Assembly: GCF_029227915.1 (NCBI RefSeq)
Contig: NC_079888.1
Span: forward strand, 3,855,001 to 3,919,000
DNA: 64,000 nucleotides
Direction of reading: 5' to 3'
DNA from: Hydractinia symbiolongicarpus
Taxonomy: Eukaryota; Cnidaria; Hydrozoa; Anthoathecata; Hydractiniidae
Below are positions 1 to 12,963 of this stretch, piece after piece. Below the pieces are notes generated by a model. It was not told where the DNA came from. It ran no database searches and saw only the letters and a list, made by a program, of their open reading frames with translations. Each line of letters starts with the position of its first letter. Position 1 is the stretch's first letter. A program made the translations under genes and the position numbers.

Positions 1-107
1 CAACTGGGTACAGTTGTCCACCATCACCGGAAAGCCATCGATCAGCACAAAACGATGATGTGATGGGACCACCAGTCAAACGAAAGAAGAAATCTGCAAA
101 AAAATAA
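1..107 (+). CDS. HAL: Histidine ammonia-lyase (HAL) copy A, last exon only (gene enters from the left)
   Basis: The open frame starting at base 3 encodes a 34-residue C-terminal tail and stops with TAA at 105-107. It begins TGYSCP and ends in a basic, Lys/Arg-rich tail. The assignment rests on a direct match to the end of the second copy in this window, whose last exon ends with PPTGYNCP at 13226-13249, and on the two genes lying in tandem on the same strand. HAL (histidase) is a cytosolic MIO-dependent enzyme that deaminates L-histidine to urocanate, the first step of histidine breakdown. Nothing of the catalytic part lies in the window, so it is unknown whether this copy is intact. The tail diverges completely from copy B after the shared motif, which fits the variable C-terminus of animal HAL. 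A possible poly(A) signal AATAAA is at 749-754. Confidence 0.7.
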   Translation, partial: TGYSCPPSPESHRSAQNDDVMGPPVKRKKKSAKK

Positions 108-427
108 TTTGCCGTTGTTCTCAATGGAAGGAAGCTGATGCGACCACTTGTGAAGGGAACATTCTCGATTTGCGATATGTTGAAATTTTAAAACGAATTT
201 CTAAATTTGTGAATGTGAATTGTGTTTCTATATCTGTTGTTTGAAAGTTGTTTAAAAATCGGAAAAAATTGGTGTGTAACAAATGGCAAAGTTTGGAAAA
301 GAATCTCATTTCTTATTTTTATTCAGTTCAAATCGATACAAATGCACAAAATTAGCGTAAGCCAAGCTGTTCCTGCCTACAGTAACAAGAAATCAAGATT
401 TCCCGAAACTGCCTTTTTTAAAGATTA

Positions 428-463
428 TTGTTGTTGTTGTTGTTGTTGTTGCTTTTGTTGTTA
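428..463 (+). repeat. (TGT)n microsatellite
   Basis: A run of TGT trinucleotides with one interruption, in the 3' flank of HAL copy A. Short apparent ORFs of poly-Leu or poly-Cys here come only from the repeat. Confidence 0.9.
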
Positions 464-2023
464 AAGTTTATGTTTTTGCAAAATATTGACATATATAATT
501 ATAAACAAGGTTGTAAAATTTCTTCCCTTTTTTCCCGTAGACAAAATTGTTACTTAAAATATTATCAGAGTATTTTTTTGAGGGTTAATGTATTTATAGT
601 TCCAATTTTTATATCACAATTTGAAGTATTTACCTACATAAATGATTTTAAAGATTTGTTTTTATCTCTAACGGAAAACTCCTCTTTCCACCGTAATCGT
701 TTAAAACTGTCAGCTATAATAAAAAGACAGTAAATAGATATCACAAAGAATAAAATCTAGTTATCTAACTGCTTGCGTACACTTACATGTTTGTGCAATT
801 CGTTAAAAAACTATATACAAGAGCTTATTGGTGTGTGCCTATGTAACATTGCACGAAAAGTTACTTTATTTCTGCTCGTTTCATTGTTGCTGTAGTTTTA
901 AACGAGAGTTTTATGTGAAAGGAACACGTGCTAGTCAACTTTTCATTTCAAAAAATTTGGCCAGGCCCAACAGAGCTAAGTGTAATAATTACACCATTAT
1001 TAGACTGTTCCGAGTTGCTTCTGTCTTTACGCATGATATTGAAAGAAAAACTAATCTGATATGTTTTAAAATGATAAAGAATACAAATGTCTCATACAAC
1101 CAAAATTTTTATTAAACTTAGGTCACAAGTAGTTGGAGGTTGAAATGATTAAGAGTAATATAAAAGACAATCACTTGCCTAACGCGACCAGGTTCTATCC
1201 CTGAGACAAGTTAATATCTGTGTATGGCGACCTGTCTGCCAATCCTACACAAAGTATATTTATGCAATATTCATGATGAATTATCTTTTGTTTGTGTCCA
1301 TTGTCTATTTAGAGATCTGTTCTACAATTTAGCAATAAATTTAAACTTCGCAAGCATTACTGATGCTTTTTTCTGACTGAATATCAAAAGCGGCTTCCAC
1401 ATAGGTAGTTAATTGTGAAACAATTTCCAACTGTATAGTGAAAAGAATAGACCGAATAAAGTAGTCAATAATTTCTTTGTTTATCTTGTTAGGTGAGCAT
1501 AATCTTTAGATTTAAGATACTGACCTTTATGGATATGGAAACGTTAATAACTGTAAATATTTTCTTGTACATTTTATGCCTGAGTTATGTGTTAGTATAA
1601 ACACGAAATATAGATTTTAATATTTTAATTTCGCTATTTTTACCTTAAAAATTCGTCTTTGTTTATTTTGTATATATGTTTTATTCAGCATATCCTTTTT
1701 ACTTATTAATTTTGATTACGTAATTGGGATCAACAAGGACGAAAATTTCTTATTCTAAAGGTAAAATGTGTGTTTTTCCAGAAATATATATGTTCCTGCA
1801 TTATACGTAATTCATGGTTAGAATATTACTTATTTTCTAATTCGTATCTCAAACGAAAATAATTTTATTTATTATTAACTTTACTTTTTTTATCACTTAG
1901 AGCAAGTTAGTCTAAAAAGGACTTGATACACCCGTAAAAAGCCTAGTACACGTGACAAAGGCGCGTTAAAGAAACAAACAAAAATTTATATTCATAGATG
2001 TTCAATATAAAAAAGCAACATAA

Positions 2024-2052
2024 TGACGTCATTTAGATCACAAATGACGTCA
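2024..2052. promoter_or_regulatory. Pair of CRE palindromes (TGACGTCA x2)
   Basis: Two perfect 8-bp TGACGTCA sites start 21 bp apart (2024 and 2045), each followed by TTT. TGACGTCA is the CREB/ATF consensus. They lie about 740 bp upstream of the first recognisable exon of HAL copy B, so they could belong to its promoter, but no transcription start can be shown. Confidence 0.4.
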
Positions 2053-4352
2053 TTTCGCTGGATTGAAACTTTCTTTAAATCTAGCCTGTATTTTATTCGT
2101 AGGAAACCTATATCTCCTTAGTCACTTGGTAGCGAACATACATAGCAGATAAATTTTTAACCAATACAACATCTTGAAATTTACAAGTAATTACTCCCGT
2201 CCGGTAAACTCAATACTTCCCGCAAAGTACAAATTTTTTTTTTTTTAATTACAATTATAATTATAATTGCCCCCCCCTCTCCCTTCTACCCCAACCACCT
2301 ACTCCTAGGCACAACAAGACTAGCTATTTAGCATAGAGAAATTTGAGATGTTAAAAAAAGTAACCCAAGCCAGGGGAACGAGGGAGGAGGGGGTAGGTAA
2401 ATTTGTGTTCCGCAGTTAAAGAAGTATTTTATTTCAATTCAATGGGAGAAAATCTTAAATTGCAGTTCTTGTACAGTATTAACTGCGAAAAAATGTGTAT
2501 CTTTTTGTTCAAGTTTTTTGCTAAACATTGTCAACACACTCTGTAGATTTGCATGTCCTAAAACTGTGAAAAGCCAAAATGATAACAATTTTTTTTTGAA
2601 AAGCAAGGTGAAGGTCTTGTTTATTTATAAATCTAATTATTTTTTATACAAGCCAAAGAAAAAGCTCATCTATATTATTAACATGTAATTTTACTTTGCC
2701 TATGTCAAAAAATGAAGGTTACAGCATATTTTAACGGACATAATATTCATTCCTTGTGGTAAAAGAAGCAATACAATTGCATAGCTAATTGAAGATATTG
2801 TAAAGAGGGTCCAATCACTTGGAGATGAAATGACTCAACAGAATGCTAAAGAATTACAAGCAAGACTTTATCCAGCTGGAGGACTTCTCATGAAGAGTGA
2901 TAAAATTAAAAATGTGTTAGATGACAATGATCATGTTTTTATTGGCAAAAAGTGTTTATTCATAAATCTAACAATTACTTAGACATTACAAAAATTGTTT
3001 TCTATCTTTTAATTGTTAACTCGTAGGTAAATCCTCAGGTTCTCAAATGTCGTACCTACTTATAGTAGCATTACGGTACCGTTTTGTGAATACGACGGGT
3101 GGAGCACTTGTTACACTGCGCTTCTTCATCTGGGTTATCGTCTGGGTTATCTAGATTAACCATGTTGCACGTTCAGTGAACCTATTACCGCAATCCTTTC
3201 TTTTCAAGCATACAGTTTTTTTTACTTCGTAATATAACATTGACTTTTTTTTGCAATATTGGTCAAAATACAAGACAACTAATTTCGATATTCGCTACCA
3301 CAAGTAATTGCGTGCGTTATTTCTATATTAGATTCACACATCTTAAGCTCTTTGGATTAAATCCAAATTCTTAAAATGTGCTAAATGTTGCTATTTTCGA
3401 CGATTTTCGAGGCTTTCGTGGATTATTCCGCTAAAGGGGCGTGCTAGAGAATGTGACTACCAGCTTTTCAACGCCGTCCGCCAGGCTTTACGTGTGTGCA
3501 AAAGTAGCGATTTTGCATCTTCCGGCTGCAGTGCATTGACTGTTTCACAGTTTTGTCCATATTTGAAAAACTAGAAAAAACTGCCTTTGTCTTATTAACG
3601 CCTGATTAACTTGAAAATCATCTTTAACACCCAATATACTTGTTCGCAGAAAGTTAAAAAAGCAGTGGATTTTTATCCCTTCAAAATATATACTCCCTCG
3701 TCATCTAATATTGTACCCGACATCCTACCTTTCATACATTCAGTCGTGGCAAATTCAAATCTTTTTTTTTCAAATACAACTTTCGCTAGCGTTAAGATAT
3801 TCTTATTTCCATTCAGGCTAATTCCTGTGAAAAAAAGGTGATTTCGTGTGAAAACATATTATGTTTTCTATTTAAATATAATATCATACTATAACTCTTT
3901 GAAAACATCATAAGACTTTGTTGACATATATTTTCCATCTGTGTTTCAGGCTCTTCAAATGCGATTGAGGATCCAAATGTTTCAGAACCAATGTATCCTT
4001 TTTTTAAATCTAAACACTTTAGACTGTTTTATCAGGAATTTTGTTGGTTCCATTAAGCTCTTTTTTTATAAAAATAGTGTGTTTTTTTTAGGCCTGAATA
4101 TTCTTAAATTTTTGTTAAAAATCATCCTAATATATTTTTAGCATACTCTTAACGTTAAGATTAAAAGATTTGCGAATGCAAGCTGGTGTAAAAACCATTT
4201 CTAAAGTGCTGTTGTTTAAGCAGCCTAACTCAACTGACAGACAGAAAACTAGGTTTTTTGGGGAAATATACTGCGAATAAAACCTAAAAAAACATTTCAC
4301 AACAATAGGATACAATTATTGAAGATATTATTTCGGTTTGTCTGTTCAGTAT

Positions 4353-4812
4353 TCATATTACTGTGAAAAGTTTATCATTTCTTGAACATGATAGTTTAGT
4401 AGGCGACGTTTCGGGAGATCCTTCTCCCATCATCGGGCAAAGTAAAATGATGTTGAGCATGTATTTATATAATTGCAGAGGATCGAAATACATAAAAATT
4501 AACCAATCAGAAATGAGCTGATAATTACAGTTAATTATGGTAATTAAAATTTTCGGACCTAGATGTAGGTAACTACTTCTTCTGTACGGCTGGTAACCAA
4601 ATCTCAGGGAGTTGATACGAGATGCCGTTTATGTGTTTGTTACGTTCTACACTGTTGATGGTTTCTTTAACCTTCCTGGCCGTTGTTCCAGATTCTCTGT
4701 CAATGATTTTCTTTTTATCCCAATTAAACTGATGACTTTTGCTCCAGCTGTGGTCTGCAATTAAACTATCATGTTCAAGAAATGATAAACTTTCCACAGT
4801 AATAGGATACAA
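4353..4812 (-). mobile_element. Penelope-like element (PLE) 3' fragment
   Basis: A minus-strand ORF (4812 to 4573) carries IADHSWSKSHQFNWD followed by KIIDRE and ends at a stop. This resembles the C-terminal part of the GIY-YIG nuclease domain of Penelope-like reverse transcriptases, which typically has an (A)EH-W..NH..W...KVIDRE pattern. Downstream on the same strand (4440 to 4400) is a hammerhead-like segment. The sequence flanking it (4353-4400) recurs inverted at 4765-4812, so the fragment is bounded by 45-bp inverted arms. This fits PLE pseudo-LTR ends arranged in inverted order. The reverse transcriptase part is absent. It lies in an intron of HAL copy B. Confidence 0.6.
4404..4437 (-). 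ncRNA. Degenerate hammerhead-like ribozyme motif
   Basis: Reading the minus strand, CCGATGA is followed by a GGGAG...CTCCC stem closed by a 6-nt loop, then GAAAC and GTC. This is the hammerhead order: CUGAUGA core, stem II, GAAA, very short stem III, cleavage triplet. One core base differs (U4 is C). Hammerheads with minimal stem III are known from Penelope-like elements. Activity is doubtful because of the core change. Confidence 0.4.
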
Positions 4813-5260
4813 GTTTTTAAGTTGCTGTTTGCTTGTATTCCCTTTAAAATACTCAAAATGTTAATATATCATTCACTTTTTTTTTTGTTTCGTTGGTTAC
4901 ATTCTCACAACATGACCACACCAGAAAGATGGCACATATTTCGTACAAGCTTACTATTCTAAAGCGTGCGTGCGTGCCATGGGAATCTAAATTTTTGAGA
5001 AGAAATTAATTCACAAAGAGTTTATACTTTTTATTTTAAATGCTTTTTGTTTTGTTTTCTTTGATATTTTCTTCATAAAGTCAGAAACATCCCCATGAAT
5101 CTTTACAGGTACTGGAATTTTCTATATTTCTATTTTCAACGGTATTTATATTAACCTCAAGCGTTTCTTCGCCTAAACCATAATAAAATTATATTTTACC
5201 ATTTTACTATAAACTTTTACTCTCCAACTGTTTCTTATTATAGAATGCTAATCTATCTTA

Positions 5261-5353
5261 ACCTTGTCCCCAGGGCTCTTTTACGCTTTGATATTCCGAC
5301 TGCCCCGTAATAGTCAGAATGTTATGGGCGTAAAAGGGACCTTGGGGCGAAGT
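5261..5353. mobile_element. Foldback MITE of the CTCGTCCCC family
   Basis: Arms of about 25 bp (CTTGTCCCCAGGGCTCTTTT and the complement of GTAAAAGGGACCTTGGGGCG) face each other across about 45 bp. Related termini recur at 6123, 12964, 13621, 17239, 22500 and 62398. Confidence 0.65.
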
Positions 5354-6122
5354 TGTATCTATCTTGCATTATTTAACATCGATTTTTCACGTATCCTAAT
5401 GGTATTAAATTTTGCGGATTTTACGCAAATTCGCAAAATTATATACCCGCAAAATATTCTTCAAGATATTATTCGCAAAAATTAATAATCGCGAAAAAAG
5501 TGTCAATCATTAGATACATTTTTACCTCAGAGTGAAAAAGACCAATTTTACTCTGAAAGTGGAAGGCTAATATCCTAAAGGACAATAAAAATGTAATTCC
5601 ATTAATTTTTTATTTTGAAAATGCTTTCTTGAAATAATATTTAGTCAAATGTTTTAAACACAATCATTTGTGAAAATTAAGAACTGATGAACTAAGAACT
5701 GAGTAGCTACTTTCTTTCTTATATAGACACTGGAGTTGAATGGACATGATTTAACAACAAACGATCTTGTAAAGTGCAGCAAAGGATTATGCAAGATAAA
5801 GGTAAGTCTATAGTTCTTGATATCATACACTGATGGGTACCAAGTCAGATTCTACATGTGTCCTTAAATGTTCCAAAAACTCTGACAAGCGTTTTTACAC
5901 TACTATTTAAAATCAATTTAATTAGAACAATGAGGTTTAGAATGGCTAAAAAAACTATCAAAGTATGATAGCCGAAGATTTTCTTTTTTCCTGCAGAAGA
6001 AACATTAAAATAGAAATATTAATTTGAATTTGTATTGAAATATCTCCAAAATTATTGTATGTTCTATTATACGTTTCATAACTGATTTCCTGGTCCTTTC
6101 AAAAAAAATAGCGTTGCAGTTT

Positions 6123-6167
6123 CATCCCCAAAACTGTTTGTCTGAAAGAGCTCTGGGGACGAAAATG
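6123..6167. repeat. Partial copy of the CTCGTCCCC foldback family
   Basis: CATCCCCAAAACTG at the left and GAGCTCTGGGGACGAAAATG at the right form imperfect inverted ends, matching the arms of the 62398-62467 element. In an intron of HAL copy B. Confidence 0.45.
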
Positions 6168-6741
6168 TTAGCGTTGCGATATGGTTGAAACTGGTAAATG
6201 TTTGAAAACTGGCAAAAGTTTATTCCCGCGAAATTTCCCAATTAAAGATTTAGCTGCTATAATTATGTGTAAAATTTTGTAGAAAAAAAATTTCTTTCCT
6301 TAAGATAAAATTATCCCCTTTTCCTTTAGCTTTACTTTTAACTTTCTCATAGCTTTCTGAACAGGCGAAGAAAAATGTGGAGAAATCAAGAGATTTTCTG
6401 GAGCAGATTATAAAAAGCAACAAGGGTGATCAATCTTACATTATGTGTAACATTATCATTTAACATCTCTCTTTATATTTTTATTATATATTTATATATT
6501 ATTTTACTTTATATTTTAGTTGTTTATGCTGTGAACACGGGGTGTGGTAACTTTGCACGTGTGAGGATTGACAATGATAAATTAAAGTAAGTTCGCAAAA
6601 TGCAAAAAAAAATCTAAATCCTTCAAAATGTTTATTAATGCAACAAAGCTACTCAAAGAAGTAGAATTCTGCATTTCGAAACTTATTTCGTGTAATTTTA
6701 CGTAAGTGGCCTCCTGTTTTATTAATATCTACAGCAATAAT

Positions 6742-6860
6742 TCACTGTCTGTCAGTATCCGAGCAATTTTGTAGTTGTGGTACGGACACACAAAATAGCA
6801 AATGCGATATACAAAGAACGGGAAAACCCAGATGGTTTTATTCACGGGCTACCGACTAGT
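6742..6860 (+). repeat. Interspersed repeat ending in CGACTAGT, copy 1
   Basis: Shares CTGTCTGTC, a TACGGA-ACAC segment, CAAATGCGATATA and an end ACGGGC-A-CGACTAGT, in the same order, with 14758-14920. Class unknown; no coding capacity is seen. Confidence 0.5.
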
Positions 6861-9090
6861 CGTTATTATAACGATCGTCTGCGTGCTTGATTGTGAACGA
6901 AAACGGTACCCGTGAGTAGCAAGGCGAATTTCCGATGAGTTTTTACGGGTTAACAACAAAATGTAAATACTTACTTTCAGCTACTTTATGTCTTAGGCAA
7001 CTTCAACAGAATATAATCCTCTCTCACGCCGTATGTAAGTCCATCAGGTTATAACTATCCAGCAACAGTCAACATTGTTTTGTCTTTCCTGAAAGTTTGC
7101 CGCAAAACTTTTTTGAAAAAATCTCCCATTATCCTTTAAATTTTCCTTTAGTTAAATATTCTTTTCTTCTATCTTTGTAGTTATGTTTTTGTCGGCCATT
7201 GTAGACATCATATTCACTAAAATGTTATACTTTTGCCGTCTGCAGGTGTTGGTCAATCTCTTTCGATCGAAAGAACACGAAGTCTGCTTGCATTACGTAT
7301 CAATGTTTTAGCCAAAGGATTCAGGTTGAACTTTTGTTGTTCTTGCTTTTGATTTCTTGGTTCTTTTCTTATGTTTTTGCACGCTTCGGATATATACCTT
7401 TATAACAATATTTTATTAAGTTTTATTAAGACAACTGATTATATAACATCAGTTTAGAAAACAATATCTTCAAGAGTTACAATCGTTAAGACAATCTTAG
7501 ATCGCACTTAGAGAGTACTGTCCAGTGTTTCTTGGAGTAGGCGATCAAATTGAAACGCTAAACCTTGATTCGCCCTTAAAAATATTACAATAAAATGCAT
7601 TGCGAAACTTTACCTTTAGTGGAATTTCGCTTGACAATTTGCAAAGAATATTTGCAATCTTGAATTGTAAGTAAAATTGGTCTTATCTTTAATACAGATG
7701 TTTTAAATTTGCTATCAATTTCCTGGGAAAATTTAACCACTTAACGTTAACAATTACTAGGCCAATAACCTAATATTTTCATTTGGTGTACCAGCCACGC
7801 ATTTCTTTTGTGCTAAAAACACGTTTTACCCATGCAATATATTTCGTGAAAAAAATCGCTAATTTTGTTGTCACGATTCAAAAGAACTTCGAAACTCCAA
7901 AAGTCTAAAATCTCCCTTAAAAGTAGACTTTTCAACAAATCTTGGAGCAGTATTATAAAAGTTAAATTAAAAAAAGTGATTTTTGTGACAGAATCCTCTC
8001 TCTTTCTCTCTTCCCCATTCCTCCCCTCTCCTCTCCCCTATAAATACAATAAAATGTTTCCAATTTCAACCTCTTTGTTACATTTTTTTATTTTTAAAAA
8101 TACATAAATACATGGGTACTCCAAAAAACATGAAAGTATCCTCAAATCTCACAAATTTTTTTGTCAAAAATACTGTCATCTTTTTTCAAGGTTGGAAATT
8201 CTCATCAAAGGTCCTCAGATGTTCCCAACTTTGACACTGTGAAAGCCCTGCAATAGGGATAGAAGCGTTAAAGAAGACACTGCCCTTACCTCATAGCAAT
8301 AATAATTTCTATTCATTTACAATTTAGCTGGATGTGTTCCACTTGTTCCGGAGAAGGGTACAGTAGGAGCTAGTGGAGATCTTGCTCCTCTTTCACATCT
8401 TGCATTGGGCTTGATGGGAGAAGGCCAAATGTGGGGACCAAAAACTGGTTGGACGGACGCTTTAACGGTTTGTAGATTCTTCGACATGTCATTTTCTTTG
8501 TTATATTTTGCTGCAGAAATTTAATTCCTAAAAATTCACTAAAAACATGACGCGTTATGGCTGCTGATGGGGAGGACCATGGAGTCAGTAGAAGTGAATA
8601 ACCTGCAGCCCTGAGCATATTCTCCGTGAAATAAGCTTTCTTTTTCCCCAAGACAAAATCGCTTTTTTAAAAATTTTTTAATGCAAATTAATTATTCTCT
8701 TGTCTTCGTGTCAGTGTAAGTAACTTCACCTTTGTAGGTTTTGTCAATGCATGGTTTAAGTCCGATCATCTTAGGTGCGAAAGAGGTGAGTTGATATTAG
8801 CTGCATATATCTTCATGATACAGCATTATGTATTTTTAAAAACAATGCATGGAGCTATTGGTACATAATCTTTCTACCCAACATGATACACTCTAACTTC
8901 CCATGTTGTGTCGAGTCCGTAAGTAAAGTCTTGTCAAGTCTTTGATCCGAATCAAACATTAAATGGTAATGATTCAACATACTTTATTATTATTACGTTT
9001 ACTGTTCTAAGCTTACAATGGAAGTTCTAAGATTCCCGATGAGTGAAAATAATCTTTGTTACGCGTTTTCAGTCAGTCGAAAAAACGGCA

Positions 9091-9196
9091 GCTAAAATTA
9101 TTTTCGCTAGCGTGCACACTATTGTAACTTTTATAATAATAACACCAAAATTATAAACACCTTTGCTAAAAGTCTTGGTTGTCCCCTTTAAAACCA
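9091..9196 (-). repeat. Inverted duplicate of a HAL exon/intron junction
   Basis: The reverse complement of this segment matches 9681-9790 nearly base for base, covering the last 36 nt of the HAL exon at 9621-9716 (reading VLKGTTK) and about 70 nt of its intron, including the GT donor. It is a decayed inverted copy of part of the gene, placed in the preceding intron. Confidence 0.75.
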
Positions 9197-12100
9197 CCCC
9201 TGGTTTATATAATTTATTTTTAAAATGTTTAATCCATCTCTAAGGATTTGATTTATTTTCTATCTTAGGGTGCTGCATGCATAAATGGTACTCAATTTAT
9301 AACAGCTCTTGGCAGTGAAGGTATTGTAAATGATGTCTTCATTAATACATGCCAAAGAATAAAAATAGGTACCCGTACCAAGCCATCCAGCGGCCGGTCT
9401 TTTCATTATCACCAAGTAACCATAAAGGCACAATGAGGTGGTGTCATAAATGTCTAATTAAGCGATTTTCAGGATTTCCTTCCGGACTCTCATGATAACA
9501 GTAGCAATAGGTATGAAAGAGGCCATCATGGGTACATAATTAATCAATAAGCAATTTTTTGAGATATTTTGGTTAAAATCTTTAAAGTTTAAAGAGAATA
9601 ATTGTTACCATTCTTAATAGCGTTGGAGCGCGCATCTGCGATTTGCAGACAGGCAGACGTGGTTGCAGCGTTATCATTGGAGGTTTTAAAGGGGACAACC
9701 AAGGCTTTTATCAAAGGTATTTATCATTTCGGGTGTCATAATAATAAAAGTTACAATAGTCTGCACGCTAGCAGATCTAATTTTACCTGCGAATCTTTCG
9801 TTAGCAATATCAACTGTTTTCACGTTTTCATTTTTAAAGAGATTCACGATGTTCGTCCACACAAAGGACAAAAATTGGTGGCTGCAAGGTTACGTTCATT
9901 GTTGCATTCAGATGTTTACAAATCAGAAGTTGCAGGTTTGTCTTATAAAAATAAAGTTACACTTTATATAAAAAGCGGTCTATTTTTTAGATAGTGCACT
10001 ATGGTGGCGTAAACATTTTTGAAAAGAATCCCAATTAAAAAATAATACAGTTTTATAACAATTTAGTAAGCAATTCAGAAGTTATTAACATTTGAATATG
10101 CCACAGGCACCAAATGCCCACTTCCGCCACCCACCCATACCAAAAGGGTCAACATCGGATAAAATCAAACGTCATATGGAATTATTTGCTAGCTTGGGAA
10201 AATTTTTCACGTTTTCTATGTGGGCGGCAAAAAGACACCCAGAGAATCAGCGGGATAATATTTTTGTCACTATAGATAACTTCCGTCGCTTTCATTCGAC
10301 ATTTTTCTTTTCCCATAGCTTAGACCCCTTGTGTGATCGCAAAAGCGGACGTGTGGGGGTTTCTCTTCTCAGGAGCCACTTTATCTTTTATAAAATAAAG
10401 TATATAATAAGATTAAGCTACTGCTCAAATTAAAACTACACTTTTTATAATTAATTAACCTAGACTTGGGTTATCCAACTTTAACAATAACGTATATACC
10501 TATACGTAAGCTCTATTTTTACAATGTCTGATGGCAATTTCCATGGTGAATATCCAGCTAAAGCATTAGATTATCTCGCCATTGGAGTTCATGAACTATC
10601 AAATATGAGCGAAAGAAGAATCGAACGTTTAATTAATCCTGCATACAGTGAACTACCTGTTGTTGCTGTTTTTGTTAATACTGCCATCTGCTTGAAATTT
10701 ATTTACTTTATTTCTGGACCGAATTTTGAAATTCTGTTAAAGTTTCTCATAGTAAAATAAATTATATTGAACATTTGTCCAGTTTTTACAAAATTCGCAA
10801 TAAAAATGCTAAAAATCGCCTAAAAATCCGATTTTTTTCCGATTCTTGGGTAAAACCCGAAAGATCGGATAATCAGATTGAGCAGGTGTTCAAATTTACA
10901 GAATGCTTCCCTTTCACGAAATGAAGTTGTCTTGTGAGATTTAGATTCTATGAATTATCCTAACGAAATTATTATTTTTTCAATTATAAAGATTTCATAG
11001 AAATTTTAGGAGTAGTTTCGAGTAATTACCAATATCTATGGCCCTGAGAAATCTTTAATCTCCCAGAGTCATAGATATTAGCATGCACGTGTTAAACAGA
11101 CAAACATAAAAACTCAGTAAGTATGATAGCCATGCTGATTAGAAAAATGGAGTTATTTAAAACACCCGATAGCCCCGTCTCCCCAGCCCGAAAAGGGTTG
11201 ATGCTGGTTCTTCATTGCAGCTCCTAATTTTCAGTATCCGCGCATGCGCGTTATATTGTTTACTGGATTTTATTTATCGTTTTGAAAAAACACAGCATCT
11301 TATTATTAATGAGCGTCTGAAAATTGGGAGCTGGAATTTTAGGATAAAATTTTCACTTTTCTTTCTACTTTTCTTTCTTTCTTTATGCAAACTCAGTACT
11401 GGCTATAGAACTTTGGCAGCTTGCCAGGGATTGAAATTTTTTTGCCCTCTGAAAACAACAGACCCGTTAGAAGCTGTTCACCAATTGGTGCGTTCGGTGG
11501 TAAAGTAAGAACTATTGTTTTTTTATGATGAATTTCAACTATTCTGAACGTTTTTTTTTAAAAAAGAAATAATTTAAACAGGTTGTCCATTCTTTTTTTA
11601 ACTACATTGATCAATATTTTCATTAACTTGTTTAGGCCATATAATTATGATCGATACATGAAACCTGACATCGAGGCAGCTGTCAAACTACTTCAAGAAC
11701 AAAAAGTAAGATTTTTTCCTCAAGCTATTCTTGGAACACAGAGCTGTGAAAAAAACTATTTTGAAATCTCCCTTTGTTTACAAAACCTTTTATTCGTACA
11801 GATTGCTCATGCTTCATATAGGCAAAAAGTGAAGAGATTTTCATGCGGGTTTGGTATATCTTAAGGAGCGAAGTTTTGATGGAAACAAATTAGCGGTATT
11901 GATAAAAGTTTGCTAAATAAAATTCCCGCAACAACTTTTTAGCATCCTGCAAATAATATTAACTTCAAAATTAAATAAATAATTAAATAATTAACTTTTT
12001 TTCGCGTTTCTTACTGTTCGTTAGCCTAGTTAACTAAGCTTTCTTCTTCGAGTTGATAAAATGAGTTTTTCTCAAGCAAAAGCTTAGACGCGAACGAATG

Positions 12101-12371
12101 ACTCAGCGTAAACCCCGAGTTTAAATATAGCAATTTGACTAATCGTTTCGAAGGCCATTTTAATTTATCTGTGAGTTGTTTACCAAGCTTGGCCACATCT
12201 TACTATGGTAAAAACTTTAATAGTTTACTAATGTTTGTTAGGGTGAGTGAAACCACTCGCTGGAATATTCGGATGGAGAGGGCTTTCCCCGACATGGACC
12301 ACGTGAGCAAAGAACAATAGAATTAGCCAATAAAAAAGCGCGGCCAGATTTTAGCCGCCGAAAAATCGTTT

Positions 12372-12443
12372 GAGACCCAGCGTAATTTTTCTCACCTTAA
12401 CTACTCCGATTTCCCGGTGGTAAGAAAAATTACGCTGGGTCTC
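12372..12443. mobile_element. Short foldback element, 25-bp arms
   Basis: GAGACCCAGCGTAATTTTTC starts the left arm (12372-12396) and its complement, with one mismatch, forms 12419-12443. The loop is 22 bp. It lies in the last intron of HAL copy B. Confidence 0.7.
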
Positions 12444-12963
12444 CTGGCTAACTATTCGTAAATTACAACAACGAGTGACTCTTTATTTTTTTTAAAAGAT
12501 TATAAATTGTAAAAAAATTGCCGGAATTAAATTGTGTTTTTTCTTTAAAATTTTTTCGTCGGCAAAATCCAATGTCTATTTCTTGTTATTCCTTAAAGTA
12601 AATTCCGCCAAATTTTTCCACCGCGAAAATTTCTTACTGCGAAATTATCTTCCGTTAAAGTAATAAAATTTAAAGAACCGAGGCCGCCATTTTTTAGGCA
12701 CGTAAAACCATAAAAATTGTTACTATCCAGTATTTTTGATAGTGGTCAAACTTACCTGAAATGGAACATGTCACCATCATAATCACAGTGCACAATGCAC
12801 GCTAGATTACTACAAAAATATGTTAAAAGAAATATTGAACAATTAATAAATCAATGCCAAAATGAACAGCATTTTACGCTTTAAGTAATCCTGAAATGTA
12901 CGACCTCTCTCCAATAAAAAGCGTTTGCCCAGGTACCTTATTTGTACAAATTTTGACGCAGAT

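Larger units (their letters stand above)
108..2784. other. Intergenic spacer between the two HAL copies
   Basis: No coding exon is recognisable here. It holds a (TGT)n microsatellite at about 428-463, AT-rich sequence, a homopolymer/C-rich patch at 2228-2285, and two perfect TGACGTCA palindromes (2024-2031 and 2045-2052). The first exon and promoter of HAL copy B should lie in this stretch or have been lost; no N-terminal HAL exon was found by eye. Confidence 0.6.

Noticed and set aside
10092-10433. Plus-strand ORF of 113 codons in HAL copy B
   Set aside because: Sits where a HAL exon is missing but has no similarity to HAL; considered chance.
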